The position numbers and the translations under genes are program-made. From assembly GCA_965198095.1 (NCBI GenBank), contig OZ240239.1:806001-870000 (forward strand): a stretch of 64,000 bases of DNA, in the 5' to 3' direction. Positions within the stretch are counted from its first letter, which is position 1; the number at the start of each line of letters is the position of its first letter. This stretch comes from CBDFJH01 sp965198095. Lineage in GTDB: Bacteria > Latescibacterota > UBA2968 > GCA-2709665. Positions 51,391-59,836 of this stretch are shown here, one piece after another. Under the pieces are notes generated by a model that saw nothing but the letters and a program-made list of their open reading frames with translations, did no database searches and was not told where the DNA came from.

Positions 51391-53685
51391 TCAATCCCTG
51401 CCGTTTTTCTTCCAGAGCGCCTCGAGGATCCGCGCGGGCGACATCGGCAGATCGTAGAGCCGCACGCCCAAGGCTCGGTAGATCGCGTTGGAAACCGCGG
51501 CTGGGGGCGGAACGATGGAGACCTCGCCCACGCCGCGGGCACCATACGGATGGCCCGGGTTGGGCACTTCCACGATAATCGATTCGATCATCGGAAGGTC
51601 CAGGCTGGTCGGCATCCGGTAGTCCAGAAAACTGGGATTGGTCAGCTCCCCTTTTTCGTTGTAGATGAACTCCTCGTTCAGCGCCCAGCCGATGCCCTGT
51701 GCCATTCCGCCCTGCATCTGTCCCTCCACATAACCCGGGTAGATCGCCGTCCCGGCGTCCTGAACCATCGTCGCGCGCAGGATTTCCACCTTTCCCGTAT
51801 CCGGATCCGCTTCCACGTCCACAATGGCCTGCGCGAAGGCGCCGCCGGATCCTGAAGGGCGTGCGGTTGCTCGTCCCGTGACCGGTCCGCCCGTCGAATC
51901 GAGCTTCTCCGCAAGCGCTCTGAACGTGAGCGATTTCGACGGATCCGACTTTGATCGAAAGGTCCCGTCTTCAAACGCCACGTCGTCCTGGGAGATCTCC
52001 CAGGAGGTGGCGGCACGTTCGATCATCTGGCGCCTGATGTCGTGCGCGGCCTCGAAGGCGGCCCATCCGGTGGCAAAGCAGGTGCGGCTGCCGCCCGTGA
52101 TGCCGGTGTAGCCGATTGCATCGGTGTCGGCCACGGTCGGCTTGACATCCTCTGCGGGGATGCCCAACACCTCGGCGAGCTGCATGGCGCAGGCCGTGCG
52201 GGTGCCCCCGATGTCGACGGAGCCGGTCACCAGGCCGACCGTTCCGTCCTTGTTCACGCTCGCAACGGCGCTCGAGACGCCCCCGCCGTTCGGCCAGAAT
52301 CCTGAAGCGACGCCCCGGCCCCGGTTCGGGCCCTCGAGGGGTGTCATGTAGTGATCGCTCTCCATGGATGTCTTTACGACCTCTTCGTGTCCGATCCGGG
52401 GGTGGGTCGGACCGTCCGCGCGCCGGGAACCTTCCTTCGACGAATTCTTCAGCCGGAACGCCAGCGGATCCACGTCGATCGCTTCGCAGATCTCGTCGAC
52501 GATGATCTCCGCCGCCAGCGATCCATTCGTCGCACCGGGGGCGCGATAGGCAGAGGTGGACGTCTTGTTGACCACCGGCTCGTAGGTTTCGATGAATACG
52601 TTTTCGATGTCGTAGGGTGCAAACATGCAGAGCGCGGCGGCGGAGATCGGCGTACCCGGAAAGGCGCCGGCCTCGAAGACCAGCTCGGCATAGGCCGCGA
52701 CGAGCCTCCCATCCTCGTCGGCTCCCATCTTCGTCCGAATGTAGGACCCGGGGGTGGGCCCGGTGGCTTGGAGAACCTCGGTTCGGGTCATCACGATCTT
52801 TACGGGGCGACCCGTCTCCCTGGAGAGCACCGCGGCCAGGGGTTCCAGATAGGCCCGGACCTTCCCGCCGAATCCGCCGCCGATCTCCATCGGGATGACC
52901 CTGATCTTGGAGACCGGGATGCCCAGGATCTCCGCCAACTGATCCCGGATGCCGAAGGCCCCCTGGCTGCTGCACCAGATGGTCAGCTGGCCGTCCGGGT
53001 TCCAGAGCGCGGTGGCGTTTTGAGGCTCGATATAGCCCTGATGGACCATGACGGTGGAAAACTCGCGCTCGATCACCACATCGGCCCGGGCGAACCCTTT
53101 CTCCACGTCACCGAGCCTATACTGGCTGTACTTGCAGTTGTTGTTCTTCGCGTCCGTCGATTCTCCCAGAGAGGTCGTCGTCAAGTCTTCGTGCAGGAGC
53201 GGCGCATCCTCTTTCATCGCCTCCCGCGCGTCGAGTACGTGCGGGAGGATCTCGTAGTCCACGTCGATCAGATCGAGGGCCTCTTCCGCGACGTGGGGAT
53301 CTATGGCCGCGACGGCGGCGACCGGATGTCCCTGGAAGAGGACCTTTTCGGTGGCCAGGAAGCCTGACAGGAGACGCCTCACGTTGACCACCTCCTCGCC
53401 GAGCTCCAACTCTTTGTCTTCCACTTGCCGATACAGATCTTTCCCCGTAATCACCGCTTTCACGCCTGGAAGCGCCTTTGCCCGGCTCGCGTCTATGGCG
53501 CGGATGCGCGCGTGCGCGTTCGGACTGCGAAGCACCTTGCCGTGAAGCAGGCCGGCCATCCGGACATCGGCTCCGTACAGGGCGCGGCCGGTGACTTTAT
53601 CCACCCCGTCGTGTCGTATCGGCCGGGTGCCGACGACCTTGTAGTCTTGAATCCCCAGGAAATCTTCGCGCTTTGATGCCATCAT
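51391..53685 (-). CDS. xanthine dehydrogenase family, molybdopterin-binding subunit
   Basis: A 764-aa large subunit of a molybdenum hydroxylase. The N-terminal a/b-hammerhead domain contains KVTGRALYGADVRMAGLLHG. The molybdopterin-binding regions include MEIGGGFGGKVRAYLEPLA (about 265), SAYRAPGATNGSLAAE and, near the C-terminus, GARGVGEVSIVPPPA, whose Glu corresponds to the active-site Glu. GGAGGAG lies before the ATG. The FAD and [2Fe-2S] subunits needed for electron transfer are not adjacent; repeat copy R begins 32 bases upstream. MoaD and MoaE for the cofactor are encoded 10 kb away. Confidence 0.92.
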   Translation of the reverse strand: MMASKREDFLGIQDYKVVGTRPIRHDGVDKVTGRALYGADVRMAGLLHGKVLRSPNAHARIRAIDASRAKALPGVKAVITGKDLYRQVEDKELELGEEVVNVRRLLSGFLATEKVLFQGHPVAAVAAIDPHVAEEALDLIDVDYEILPHVLDAREAMKEDAPLLHEDLTTTSLGESTDAKNNNCKYSQYRLGDVEKGFARADVVIEREFSTVMVHQGYIEPQNATALWNPDGQLTIWCSSQGAFGIRDQLAEILGIPVSKIRVIPMEIGGGFGGKVRAYLEPLAAVLSRETGRPVKIVMTRTEVLQATGPTPGSYIRTKMGADEDGRLVAAYAELVFEAGAFPGTPISAAALCMFAPYDIENVFIETYEPVVNKTSTSAYRAPGATNGSLAAEIIVDEICEAIDVDPLAFRLKNSSKEGSRRADGPTHPRIGHEEVVKTSMESDHYMTPLEGPNRGRGVASGFWPNGGGVSSAVASVNKDGTVGLVTGSVDIGGTRTACAMQLAEVLGIPAEDVKPTVADTDAIGYTGITGGSRTCFATGWAAFEAAHDIRRQMIERAATSWEISQDDVAFEDGTFRSKSDPSKSLTFRALAEKLDSTGGPVTGRATARPSGSGGAFAQAIVDVEADPDTGKVEILRATMVQDAGTAIYPGYVEGQMQGGMAQGIGWALNEEFIYNEKGELTNPSFLDYRMPTSLDLPMIESIIVEVPNPGHPYGARGVGEVSIVPPPAAVSNAIYRALGVRLYDLPMSPARILEALWKKNGRD

Positions 53686-53717
53686 CCCGTTTCTCCTCCT
53701 CCGGCCCGTTTTTCAAG

Positions 53718-54235
53718 CCTGAATCATTCATAAGAAAGGTTAGGAAAGTCACTCATGCTCACCTTTTCTTGCCGCCCAAGAAAAGGTGACAAAAGAAGGG
53801 CGCCTGCCTGCCGCGCCCAACGCGGCGCAGGCAGGCCCCTCAAACGCCGGGGAGGCTCGGACCGTGGCGACTCCCCCTCACCGGATCATACCGGCGCCAC
53901 GAAAGGAATGAACTCCTCCCCCCGCCTGATGCCCACTGCGGGACCCGCCCCCACGCCGCGAATTTCCATTCGCCCGCACATCCGCCCCCGCACCTGACCC
54001 CGTCCCACAGAGGGCCCTGACCCCTGGGGAGGAGGAACGCGGAAGCAGCCAGGGAGCCGCAACGCCACGGCCGCGATGACATCTGGCCCGAGTCACTCGT
54101 GAAATCTGAACAATCTGCGTAAATCCTGGGCTCTCCAGTTATTGCACCAAAACAAAGCTTTTCAGCTCAAATCGGATAACGGATTGTTCTACAGAAAATG
54201 ATGGAAATTTTCAGCAAATTTTTGAATTATTCAGG
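53718..54235 (-). repeat. repeat element copy R (complete long form)
   Basis: A 518-base element bounded by CCTGAATCATTCA (53718-53730) and TGAATTATTCAGG (54223-54235), 13-bp inverted repeats with one mismatch. It contains both the long 390-base module shared with copy L and the 130-base AT-rich module shared with copy A. The long module is flanked by GAGTGACT on both sides, as if inserted into the shorter form. TCAA at 53713-53716 and 54236-54239 may be a target duplication offset by one base. No coding capacity is evident; 54236-54294 is also empty. Confidence 0.8.
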
Positions 54236-54294
54236 TCAATAAATATAGTCAAAAAAGATGCGTTTCGGTACGTTGAATGTCCCGGGCGCCCGGT

Positions 54295-55257
54295 TCATCC
54301 TTCGCTGACCGCGCCGTGCCGGTCGAAGATGTCCAGCGCGGTGTCGAACACGCCCCGCTCCAGGTAGATCCCGTCCGCGGCGTCCAGAACGCCGTCCACC
54401 TGATCGACCGAGTTCAATCCGACGATGAGGCTGGTGACGACAGGGTGCGTCAGCGCGAACTTGACCGCGAATTCCGTCCAGGAGGTCACCTGGTCCCCGA
54501 AGGCTTCCTTCAACAGCGCCAGGCGTTCGTACGGCCCGTCCCACCTGGCCTCCCGGAAGCGATCGTCGCTCGATAGCCGACTCCGGTCGACGCGTGGATC
54601 GGTCAACAGACCCCCCATGAACGGCCGGATGCAGAAGAACCCCTCGCCGTTCGCCTCCATCCGGGCAAAGTAGCGAACCATCTCCATTTCGATCGAGTTG
54701 TAGTAGGCCACCATGCCGCTGAAGTCACCCGTCTTCAAGGCCTCTGCCGCAAAGCCCGGGCTGTAGGGAAACGTCGCCAGGTAGCCGACCTTGCCTTCAT
54801 CCTTGAGCTTGGCGAAGGTTTCCATCATCGGTCCGTGCACGCCCGGGATGTGAGGGATTCTGACCTCCTCTACGTTGGGCTCTGCGCGCTGGAGATGCTG
54901 CAGCACGTGGATGCAGTCCGTGTGGAGGTCTCTGAGCGCCTCTTCCACAATCTGCCTGAATCGGACCGGATCGAACCTTCCCTCATCGGCCCGGTTCGGG
55001 ACCGGTACCTTGATCACGTGTCGCATCTCGTGCCGTTTCGGATGGCCCTTCAGGACGTCGCCGACCGCCCAGCGCGTGCCGTACTCGGAGCTGGAGTGGA
55101 TGAAGTTGACGCCGCGCTCGATGGCCCTTTCGAGGGCCCGTTTTCCTTCTCTGGACTTGTCGTCGTCAACCGGATCGCCCGTCGTGACCGATCGCATCGG
55201 ACCGAAGCAGATTTCAGAGACGACCAGGTCTGTATTTCCAAACCTTCGATCGTTCAC
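54295..55257 (-). CDS. aldo/keto reductase-like protein with altered catalytic site
   Basis: A 320-aa AKR-fold protein. The strand after the first helix reads NFIHSSSEYGTRWAVG, where the catalytic Asp of AKRs is replaced by His while the Tyr (about 59) is kept. The Lys is in VIKVPV and the His in VLQHLQRA. The C-terminal VTSLIVGLNSVDQVDGV is the cofactor-binding loop. Loss of Asp could weaken reductase activity. It opens the leftward metabolic cluster's far end, next to repeat copy R. Confidence 0.82.
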   Translation of the reverse strand: MNDRRFGNTDLVVSEICFGPMRSVTTGDPVDDDKSREGKRALERAIERGVNFIHSSSEYGTRWAVGDVLKGHPKRHEMRHVIKVPVPNRADEGRFDPVRFRQIVEEALRDLHTDCIHVLQHLQRAEPNVEEVRIPHIPGVHGPMMETFAKLKDEGKVGYLATFPYSPGFAAEALKTGDFSGMVAYYNSIEMEMVRYFARMEANGEGFFCIRPFMGGLLTDPRVDRSRLSSDDRFREARWDGPYERLALLKEAFGDQVTSWTEFAVKFALTHPVVTSLIVGLNSVDQVDGVLDAADGIYLERGVFDTALDIFDRHGAVSEG

Positions 55258-55363
55258 AATCGGTTTCCTCCCGGGTAAACGCCTCCGGCGGAGCGAATGG
55301 CAGGCGTGAGCGGGTTAAACGATAGCCGCGAACCCGCAGGTTTGGCCAGGACCTCGCATCCCG

Positions 55364-56335
55364 CTAGGACAGGTCGATCCGTCGATGCTCATTGGCTGAC
55401 CTTTCCGCGGCCAAGCTGATCCGAAGCGCCTGAAAGGCGGTCTGCAAGTCGTCCTTCCAGAGGGATCCCTGCCCCCCGATTTCGCGCAGGAAGGTCTCCT
55501 CGAGCGAACGTCCGTTTCCCCCGGTCACCGGAAGCGCTTCCCTGCCCTCGGGGGCAGACCGATGCCACGTGCCGCCCTCCCGAATCAGTGTTCCGTCGGT
55601 CAAGACGAGTCGCTGAAATTCCTCCGCCTTCTCGGTGGCGATGCCGCCCGCCCAGGTCCATTGGCCGATGCCGCCTCGCGCGAACTCGACCGTGACCGTA
55701 TTGAGGAATCTTTGGTAACGACTCGTTTCGTCCAGGCCCACGTAGTCCGAGTGGGCCTGGACCCACGCCGCCGGCCCGAACAGATCCACGAGCGGATAGA
55801 TGTGGTAGATGAAGAAGAGCGCGGGCGGCCCCGACACATTCAGGTTGAACAGTATTTCGGGACGTCTGCCGCGACCGGGCGTCATTCGAATGAAGACCGC
55901 GGTCAACAAGCGCCCGAGTGCGCCGACCTCCTGCCTGATTCGTTGATGTTCCGCCGATATGGACTGTTCGTGCGTGAGTCGCAAGACCCGTCCGGAACGC
56001 TCGGCGAGCTCGACGAGACGTTCGCCTTCGTCGAGGCGACGGGCAAGCGGATATTCGGCAAACACGTGCTTGCCCGCCTCCATGGCCGCAAGCGCGATCG
56101 GGCCGTGACTGTCGTTGTGGGTCATCACGACAATGGCGTCGATATCCTGTCGCGCGACCAGATGCTCCCAGTCCGTGAGCAGCGGGACGCCGTAGCGGGC
56201 GGCCAGTGCAGGACCGGTCTCAGGGTTGCGGGCGGCCAGGCCTGCAAGCTTGCAGCCTTCCAGGCTTGAAAAGGCAGCCATTCTGCGTGCTGCCATCCCC
56301 CCTGAACCCACGACGCCGAGTCGAACGGTCTCCAT
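55364..56335 (-). CDS. Gfo/Idh/MocA family oxidoreductase
   Basis: A 323-aa sugar dehydrogenase-like protein. The N-terminus RLGVVGSGGMAARRMAAF gives the Rossmann motif, and DAIVVMTHNDSHGPIALAA the second strand. The usual EKP motif reads FAEYPLARRLDEGER, with Tyr for Lys. The C-terminal domain has FFIYHIYPLVDLFG. It starts three bases after the P-loop gene upstream and has GAGGG next to the ATG, so the two are probably one transcript. Confidence 0.85.
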   Translation of the reverse strand: METVRLGVVGSGGMAARRMAAFSSLEGCKLAGLAARNPETGPALAARYGVPLLTDWEHLVARQDIDAIVVMTHNDSHGPIALAAMEAGKHVFAEYPLARRLDEGERLVELAERSGRVLRLTHEQSISAEHQRIRQEVGALGRLLTAVFIRMTPGRGRRPEILFNLNVSGPPALFFIYHIYPLVDLFGPAAWVQAHSDYVGLDETSRYQRFLNTVTVEFARGGIGQWTWAGGIATEKAEEFQRLVLTDGTLIREGGTWHRSAPEGREALPVTGGNGRSLEETFLREIGGQGSLWKDDLQTAFQALRISLAAERSANEHRRIDLS

Positions 56336-56338
56336 CCC

Positions 56339-57067
56339 TCATCCCGTCGGAACGTTGCGCGATCGCGCTCTGCTGCCGGCTTGGTGTTTTCCGATCCGCT
56401 CCCTGTCACCCTCTGTCATGAACGGCTCGTGCTTTTCGACAAACTCCGCGAGCGTTTCTTCCTCCGTGGCCGAGGTGGTGTCCAAAGTGATTTTGTTTTC
56501 TATGAGCGCGGCATCGAACTCCTCTTCGAACCGTTTCAGCACAAACTCGACGTCTTCCGCCTTTACGACGCCACGCGTCGGTTCCCCGGGCTCCACCGTC
56601 GGGTTTTCCCGTCTCCGCCCGCGGATGACCTCCGGCGAAGCCTTCATCAGGACAAGCACGACGTTCGGACAGCGTTTCATGATGCGCGACTCCGTGACTC
56701 GGGCGTAGGTCGTGCGCTGTCCTTCAGGGCTCCGCCCGGGCGCCCCGCTCTCTTTGCCGCCATACCCGTAGTAGAGCGGGGCGTAGACCGCGTCTTCAAT
56801 CACAGCGCCCACGACATTGTGGTGGACGTGATCGTAAAAGGCGGAGGAGGCGTGGTACTCGATCATGAGCCGTTGAAGCATCTCTTTGATCTGGGGATGC
56901 GCTTCCTTGTATTGCCGCGCGGCGGGAGGGGAAAACTCCTGCGTCGGAATCGTGAAGTGATCGTGGAATTTCACAGGCTCGCCCATGATCTCCTCCGTCC
57001 AGTCGGAGATCTGCTTTGTCAGCGTGGTCTTGCCTGCGTACTCGCAACCGACCAAGTAGAGGTTCAC
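56339..57067 (-). CDS. P-loop kinase-like NTPase of unknown function
   Basis: A 242-aa protein starting MNLYLVGCEYAGKTTLTKQI, an evident Walker A (GCEYAGKTT) of the small-molecule kinase kind. Later NVVLVLMKASPEVIRGRRRE resembles the Walker B strand and Arg-rich lid of nucleoside or shikimate kinases. Conserved-looking His/Tyr-rich parts (VKFHDHFTIP, DAVYAPLYYGYGG) may bind substrate. GTG start with AAGGAG upstream. The neighbours suggest a sugar-related substrate, but this is only inference. Confidence 0.65.
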   Translation of the reverse strand: MNLYLVGCEYAGKTTLTKQISDWTEEIMGEPVKFHDHFTIPTQEFSPPAARQYKEAHPQIKEMLQRLMIEYHASSAFYDHVHHNVVGAVIEDAVYAPLYYGYGGKESGAPGRSPEGQRTTYARVTESRIMKRCPNVVLVLMKASPEVIRGRRRENPTVEPGEPTRGVVKAEDVEFVLKRFEEEFDAALIENKITLDTTSATEEETLAEFVEKHEPFMTEGDRERIGKHQAGSRARSRNVPTG

Positions 57068-57333
57068 GGGCTGCTCCTTGTTTTCCGGTTGACAAAAAGG
57101 GGATCGGCTTGACGTTCGAACGGGATGGAATCTGAAACGTGCCGTTCACGCGCCTTGAAACGAGAACGTGCTGCAACACGCGGGGTCTGCACGGCACGTC
57201 CACGGAAGTCGCTCCCAAGCGTGTTCTCCAACCGTATACATACCTTATCCACGGATCAGATCAAGCGAAATTGGAGCCGGGTGTTTCGCCGTCCTTACGC
57301 CTCGTTCGCCCGTTTTCCGCCCCGGTCTCCGGC

Positions 57334-58353
57334 TTAGTCGCGCAAGCTCAAGAAATGCACCCACATGGGGCCCTCTCCGACCGCGTAGGTTTCCAGGGGC
57401 GAGAGACGACCGGACCCCGGCGCAATCCGGTAGGCGGCGAGCCGGCCGGTCTCCAGGCCGGCCGCGAACAGGAAGTTTCCTGTTGGATCGACGTTGAAGG
57501 CTCTCGGTTTCTCTTCGGTCGGCTGGTGACCGATGGCGGTCAGCGCGCCGGTCGCGTCGTCGATCGAGAAACAGGCGATGCTGTCGTGTCCGCGGTTCGA
57601 GACATACAGGAATCGGCCGGAGGGCGCAATATGGATCTGCGCACAATTGTTCTCGCCTCGATACCCCTCGGGCAGCGTCGAGAGGGTCTGGAAGGCCGCC
57701 AACGAGCCGGCGTCCGGGTCGAAGCGGTAGGCGGAAGCGGTCGACCCATCTTCGTCCGAGGTGTAAACGACCGGTTTCCCGGGATGGAAGAGAATGTGCC
57801 TGGGCCCTGAGGGTTTCTCCGGCGTGACCTTCGGGACCGCGCCGGGTGTGAGCGCACCCGAGCTCTGATCGAATCGGAACTGGTGGATCGCATTGGCGGG
57901 TAACGTATGCGGAACGAAGACAAACCGGTTGGACCGGTCCAACAGGATACAGTGGGCGTGTCCGGCCGTCGAAAGCGACGTGACGGGTCGATCGACGACC
58001 GTTCCGTCTTCTCCGATCGGATGAACGGTCACCTGTCCGGCGCCGTAGTAGGCGGAGAGCAGGAACCTTCCCCTGAGGTCCGTCGCCATATAGCATGCAT
58101 CGGCGTCAAGGGAGATCTTACCCAGGAGAGACAGGTCGCCTGAAGTCGGATCGATGCGGAAGGTCGCGATCTGCGGGGAGGACCGCAGGCTCGCATAGAG
58201 GCATCGGGATTCGGGATCCACGGCGAGCGCGGAAGGGCCCCCGGGGATCGCGACCTCCCCGAGGTGCGTGAGCCTTCCGGATTCGGGATCCATCCCGAAG
58301 GTCAGGATCCTGTCCTCCTCTGAAATCGAGACGTAGGTGCAGGTGGTTTTCAT
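57334..58353 (-). CDS. lactonase family protein (6-phosphogluconolactonase-like beta-propeller)
   Basis: A 339-aa seven-bladed propeller of the Pgl type, which hydrolyses sugar lactones. Repeated blades are visible as PSALAVDPESRCLYAS, then YMATDLRGRFLLSAYYG, QIHIAPSGRFLYVSNRG and FNVDPTGNFLFAAG. The ATG at 58353 has AAAGGAG upstream and overlaps the stop of the epimerase gene (ATGA). No signal peptide. It likely acts after one of the neighbouring sugar dehydrogenase-like proteins. Confidence 0.87.
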   Translation of the reverse strand: MKTTCTYVSISEEDRILTFGMDPESGRLTHLGEVAIPGGPSALAVDPESRCLYASLRSSPQIATFRIDPTSGDLSLLGKISLDADACYMATDLRGRFLLSAYYGAGQVTVHPIGEDGTVVDRPVTSLSTAGHAHCILLDRSNRFVFVPHTLPANAIHQFRFDQSSGALTPGAVPKVTPEKPSGPRHILFHPGKPVVYTSDEDGSTASAYRFDPDAGSLAAFQTLSTLPEGYRGENNCAQIHIAPSGRFLYVSNRGHDSIACFSIDDATGALTAIGHQPTEEKPRAFNVDPTGNFLFAAGLETGRLAAYRIAPGSGRLSPLETYAVGEGPMWVHFLSLRD

Positions 58354-59126
58354 CTCTCTCCTTTCCCGCCTTGTGCCGGTTTGGTGCGCTGCTTTATCCA
58401 AAAGCGTTCGAGCCGTTTCGTCTGCCAGCCGAGAATGCGCTTTGTCTTTTCGATCGAAAATTTCCGGTGTGGGACGTCGGCCATCACGAAGAAGACTTCA
58501 AAGCGGGAAGGAAGCCTGGAAAGGTCCAGGTTCAACGCGTGCACGCAGGCCTCGGCGGTGTCGTCGATGTGGAGCCCCAGGATGCGCCGATACTCGGGAG
58601 GGCCTTGGAAATCGACCCCGTCAGCCTGGTCCTTCGGGATGAGATGAGGATACAGGAGGCTCATCACGTGGACGTCGTGGTGCTCCGTGAACGTTCTGCA
58701 GATCTCGAGTCCCAGGTACTTCGTGATCGAATAGAGCCCTGTGCCCGGATGAGGCGGGAGGTCGGGCTCCAGGTCGTAATCGAACTCGCCGTAGTCGGAG
58801 CCCACGACGGCGCTGTGGGGACCGGTGTTGATCACCCTGCGTATCCCGTGGCGCACGGCCGCGACCATCACGTTGTAGCAACCCCGCGTGCTGACGTCGA
58901 ACGCCAGCCGGCGGTCGCGGCGTTCGACGCACAGGTTGATGATCGCGTCCATGCCCTCGGCAGCAGCGGTGACCTCGTCCAACGCGGAGATATCGACTTT
59001 TGCAAATTCGTGACCGACGCCCTCGGCCTCCCGGATGTCTGCAAGGCGCAGCCGGTGGTCGTCTTCAAGCGCTTTGACGACGAGCGGACCGATCATGCCG
59101 CTCGGGCCGAGAATCAGGACGTTCAC
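58350..59126 (-). CDS. NAD-dependent epimerase/dehydratase family protein
   Basis: An extended short-chain dehydrogenase of 258 aa. The cofactor motif is VLILGPSGMIGPLVVKAL (GxxGxxG), and the catalytic YxxxK is in YSITKYLGLEIC (about 133). The GTG at 59126 overlaps the stop of the upstream paralogue, and the stop overlaps the lactonase start, so three genes are tightly coupled. Substrate probably a sugar nucleotide or sugar acid; not determinable from sequence. Confidence 0.83.
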   Translation of the reverse strand: MNVLILGPSGMIGPLVVKALEDDHRLRLADIREAEGVGHEFAKVDISALDEVTAAAEGMDAIINLCVERRDRRLAFDVSTRGCYNVMVAAVRHGIRRVINTGPHSAVVGSDYGEFDYDLEPDLPPHPGTGLYSITKYLGLEICRTFTEHHDVHVMSLLYPHLIPKDQADGVDFQGPPEYRRILGLHIDDTAEACVHALNLDLSRLPSRFEVFFVMADVPHRKFSIEKTKRILGWQTKRLERFWIKQRTKPAQGGKGER

Positions 59127-59824
59127 GACCGGTTCTCGCTCCGTTGGGCCGGGGTGAAGCCGAGGATCTGTCGTGCCGCGGCAGTCGGGAAGCGTGCGTT
59201 CGGCACGGCGGACTGGATGTGAAAGATCCTCCACGACGGCCTTGAGTCACGAAGGTCCAAGGCCAACGCGTTTTGCACGGCCTGCGCCGCGTCTTCCGGA
59301 AACAGGGCCGACGTGGACTCGGGTGACCGACCCTCGTTCCACGCCAGATCGCCCAGCCTCAGACAGATGATGTCGATGTTCCTCTCGCGGGCAAATTCCC
59401 TGCAGACACATTCTCCGAGATGGGTACCGAGTTGCGGCACGTCTGTCGTGGGCCTGGGTTTCCAGTGCTCGTTCACGTCCAGGTGCTCGTCGTAGTCTTC
59501 CAAGATGCGAAGGGAACTGAGGTAGATGCATCGCGAGACGCCTTCCTCCGCGGCGGCCCGGAGCAGGTTGTAGGTGGAACGGGTCTGGAAATCCAGGGCG
59601 TCCGCATCATCCGACTCCGGATCGACCTGTCCCCAGTGGACGATCGCGTCCACGCCGCTCACCAGATCGCGGGTGGCTCGGTCGTGGCTCAGCTCGCATC
59701 GAACGAAATTGCCGTTTGCGGAGGCCGGCGCACGATCCGTCAAGAGGATGTCATTATCACGACCGAGCGAGGCGGCCAGTTTCCGCGGGAACGGCCGGGA
59801 GGCCGAGGTCACGAGGATTCTCAT
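59123..59824 (-). CDS. epimerase-like protein lacking canonical catalytic motifs
   Basis: A 233-aa Rossmann-fold protein related to the next gene but with degenerate motifs. The N-terminus MRILVTSASRPFPRKLAASL lacks the GxxGxxG pattern, and the YxxxK position reads THLGECVCREFA without Tyr or Lys. Structural segments such as DAIVHWGQVDP and CIYLSSLRILED are kept. It may be a non-catalytic partner or use a different mechanism. It starts 12 bases after the aldo/keto reductase gene. Confidence 0.75.
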   Translation of the reverse strand: MRILVTSASRPFPRKLAASLGRDNDILLTDRAPASANGNFVRCELSHDRATRDLVSGVDAIVHWGQVDPESDDADALDFQTRSTYNLLRAAAEEGVSRCIYLSSLRILEDYDEHLDVNEHWKPRPTTDVPQLGTHLGECVCREFARERNIDIICLRLGDLAWNEGRSPESTSALFPEDAAQAVQNALALDLRDSRPSWRIFHIQSAVPNARFPTAAARQILGFTPAQRSENRS

Positions 59825-59836
59825 ACTTGCCCTGTC

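Noticed and set aside
57247..57260. TTATCCACG, a near-consensus DnaA box
   Set aside because: Isolated, far from dnaA, with no neighbouring boxes.
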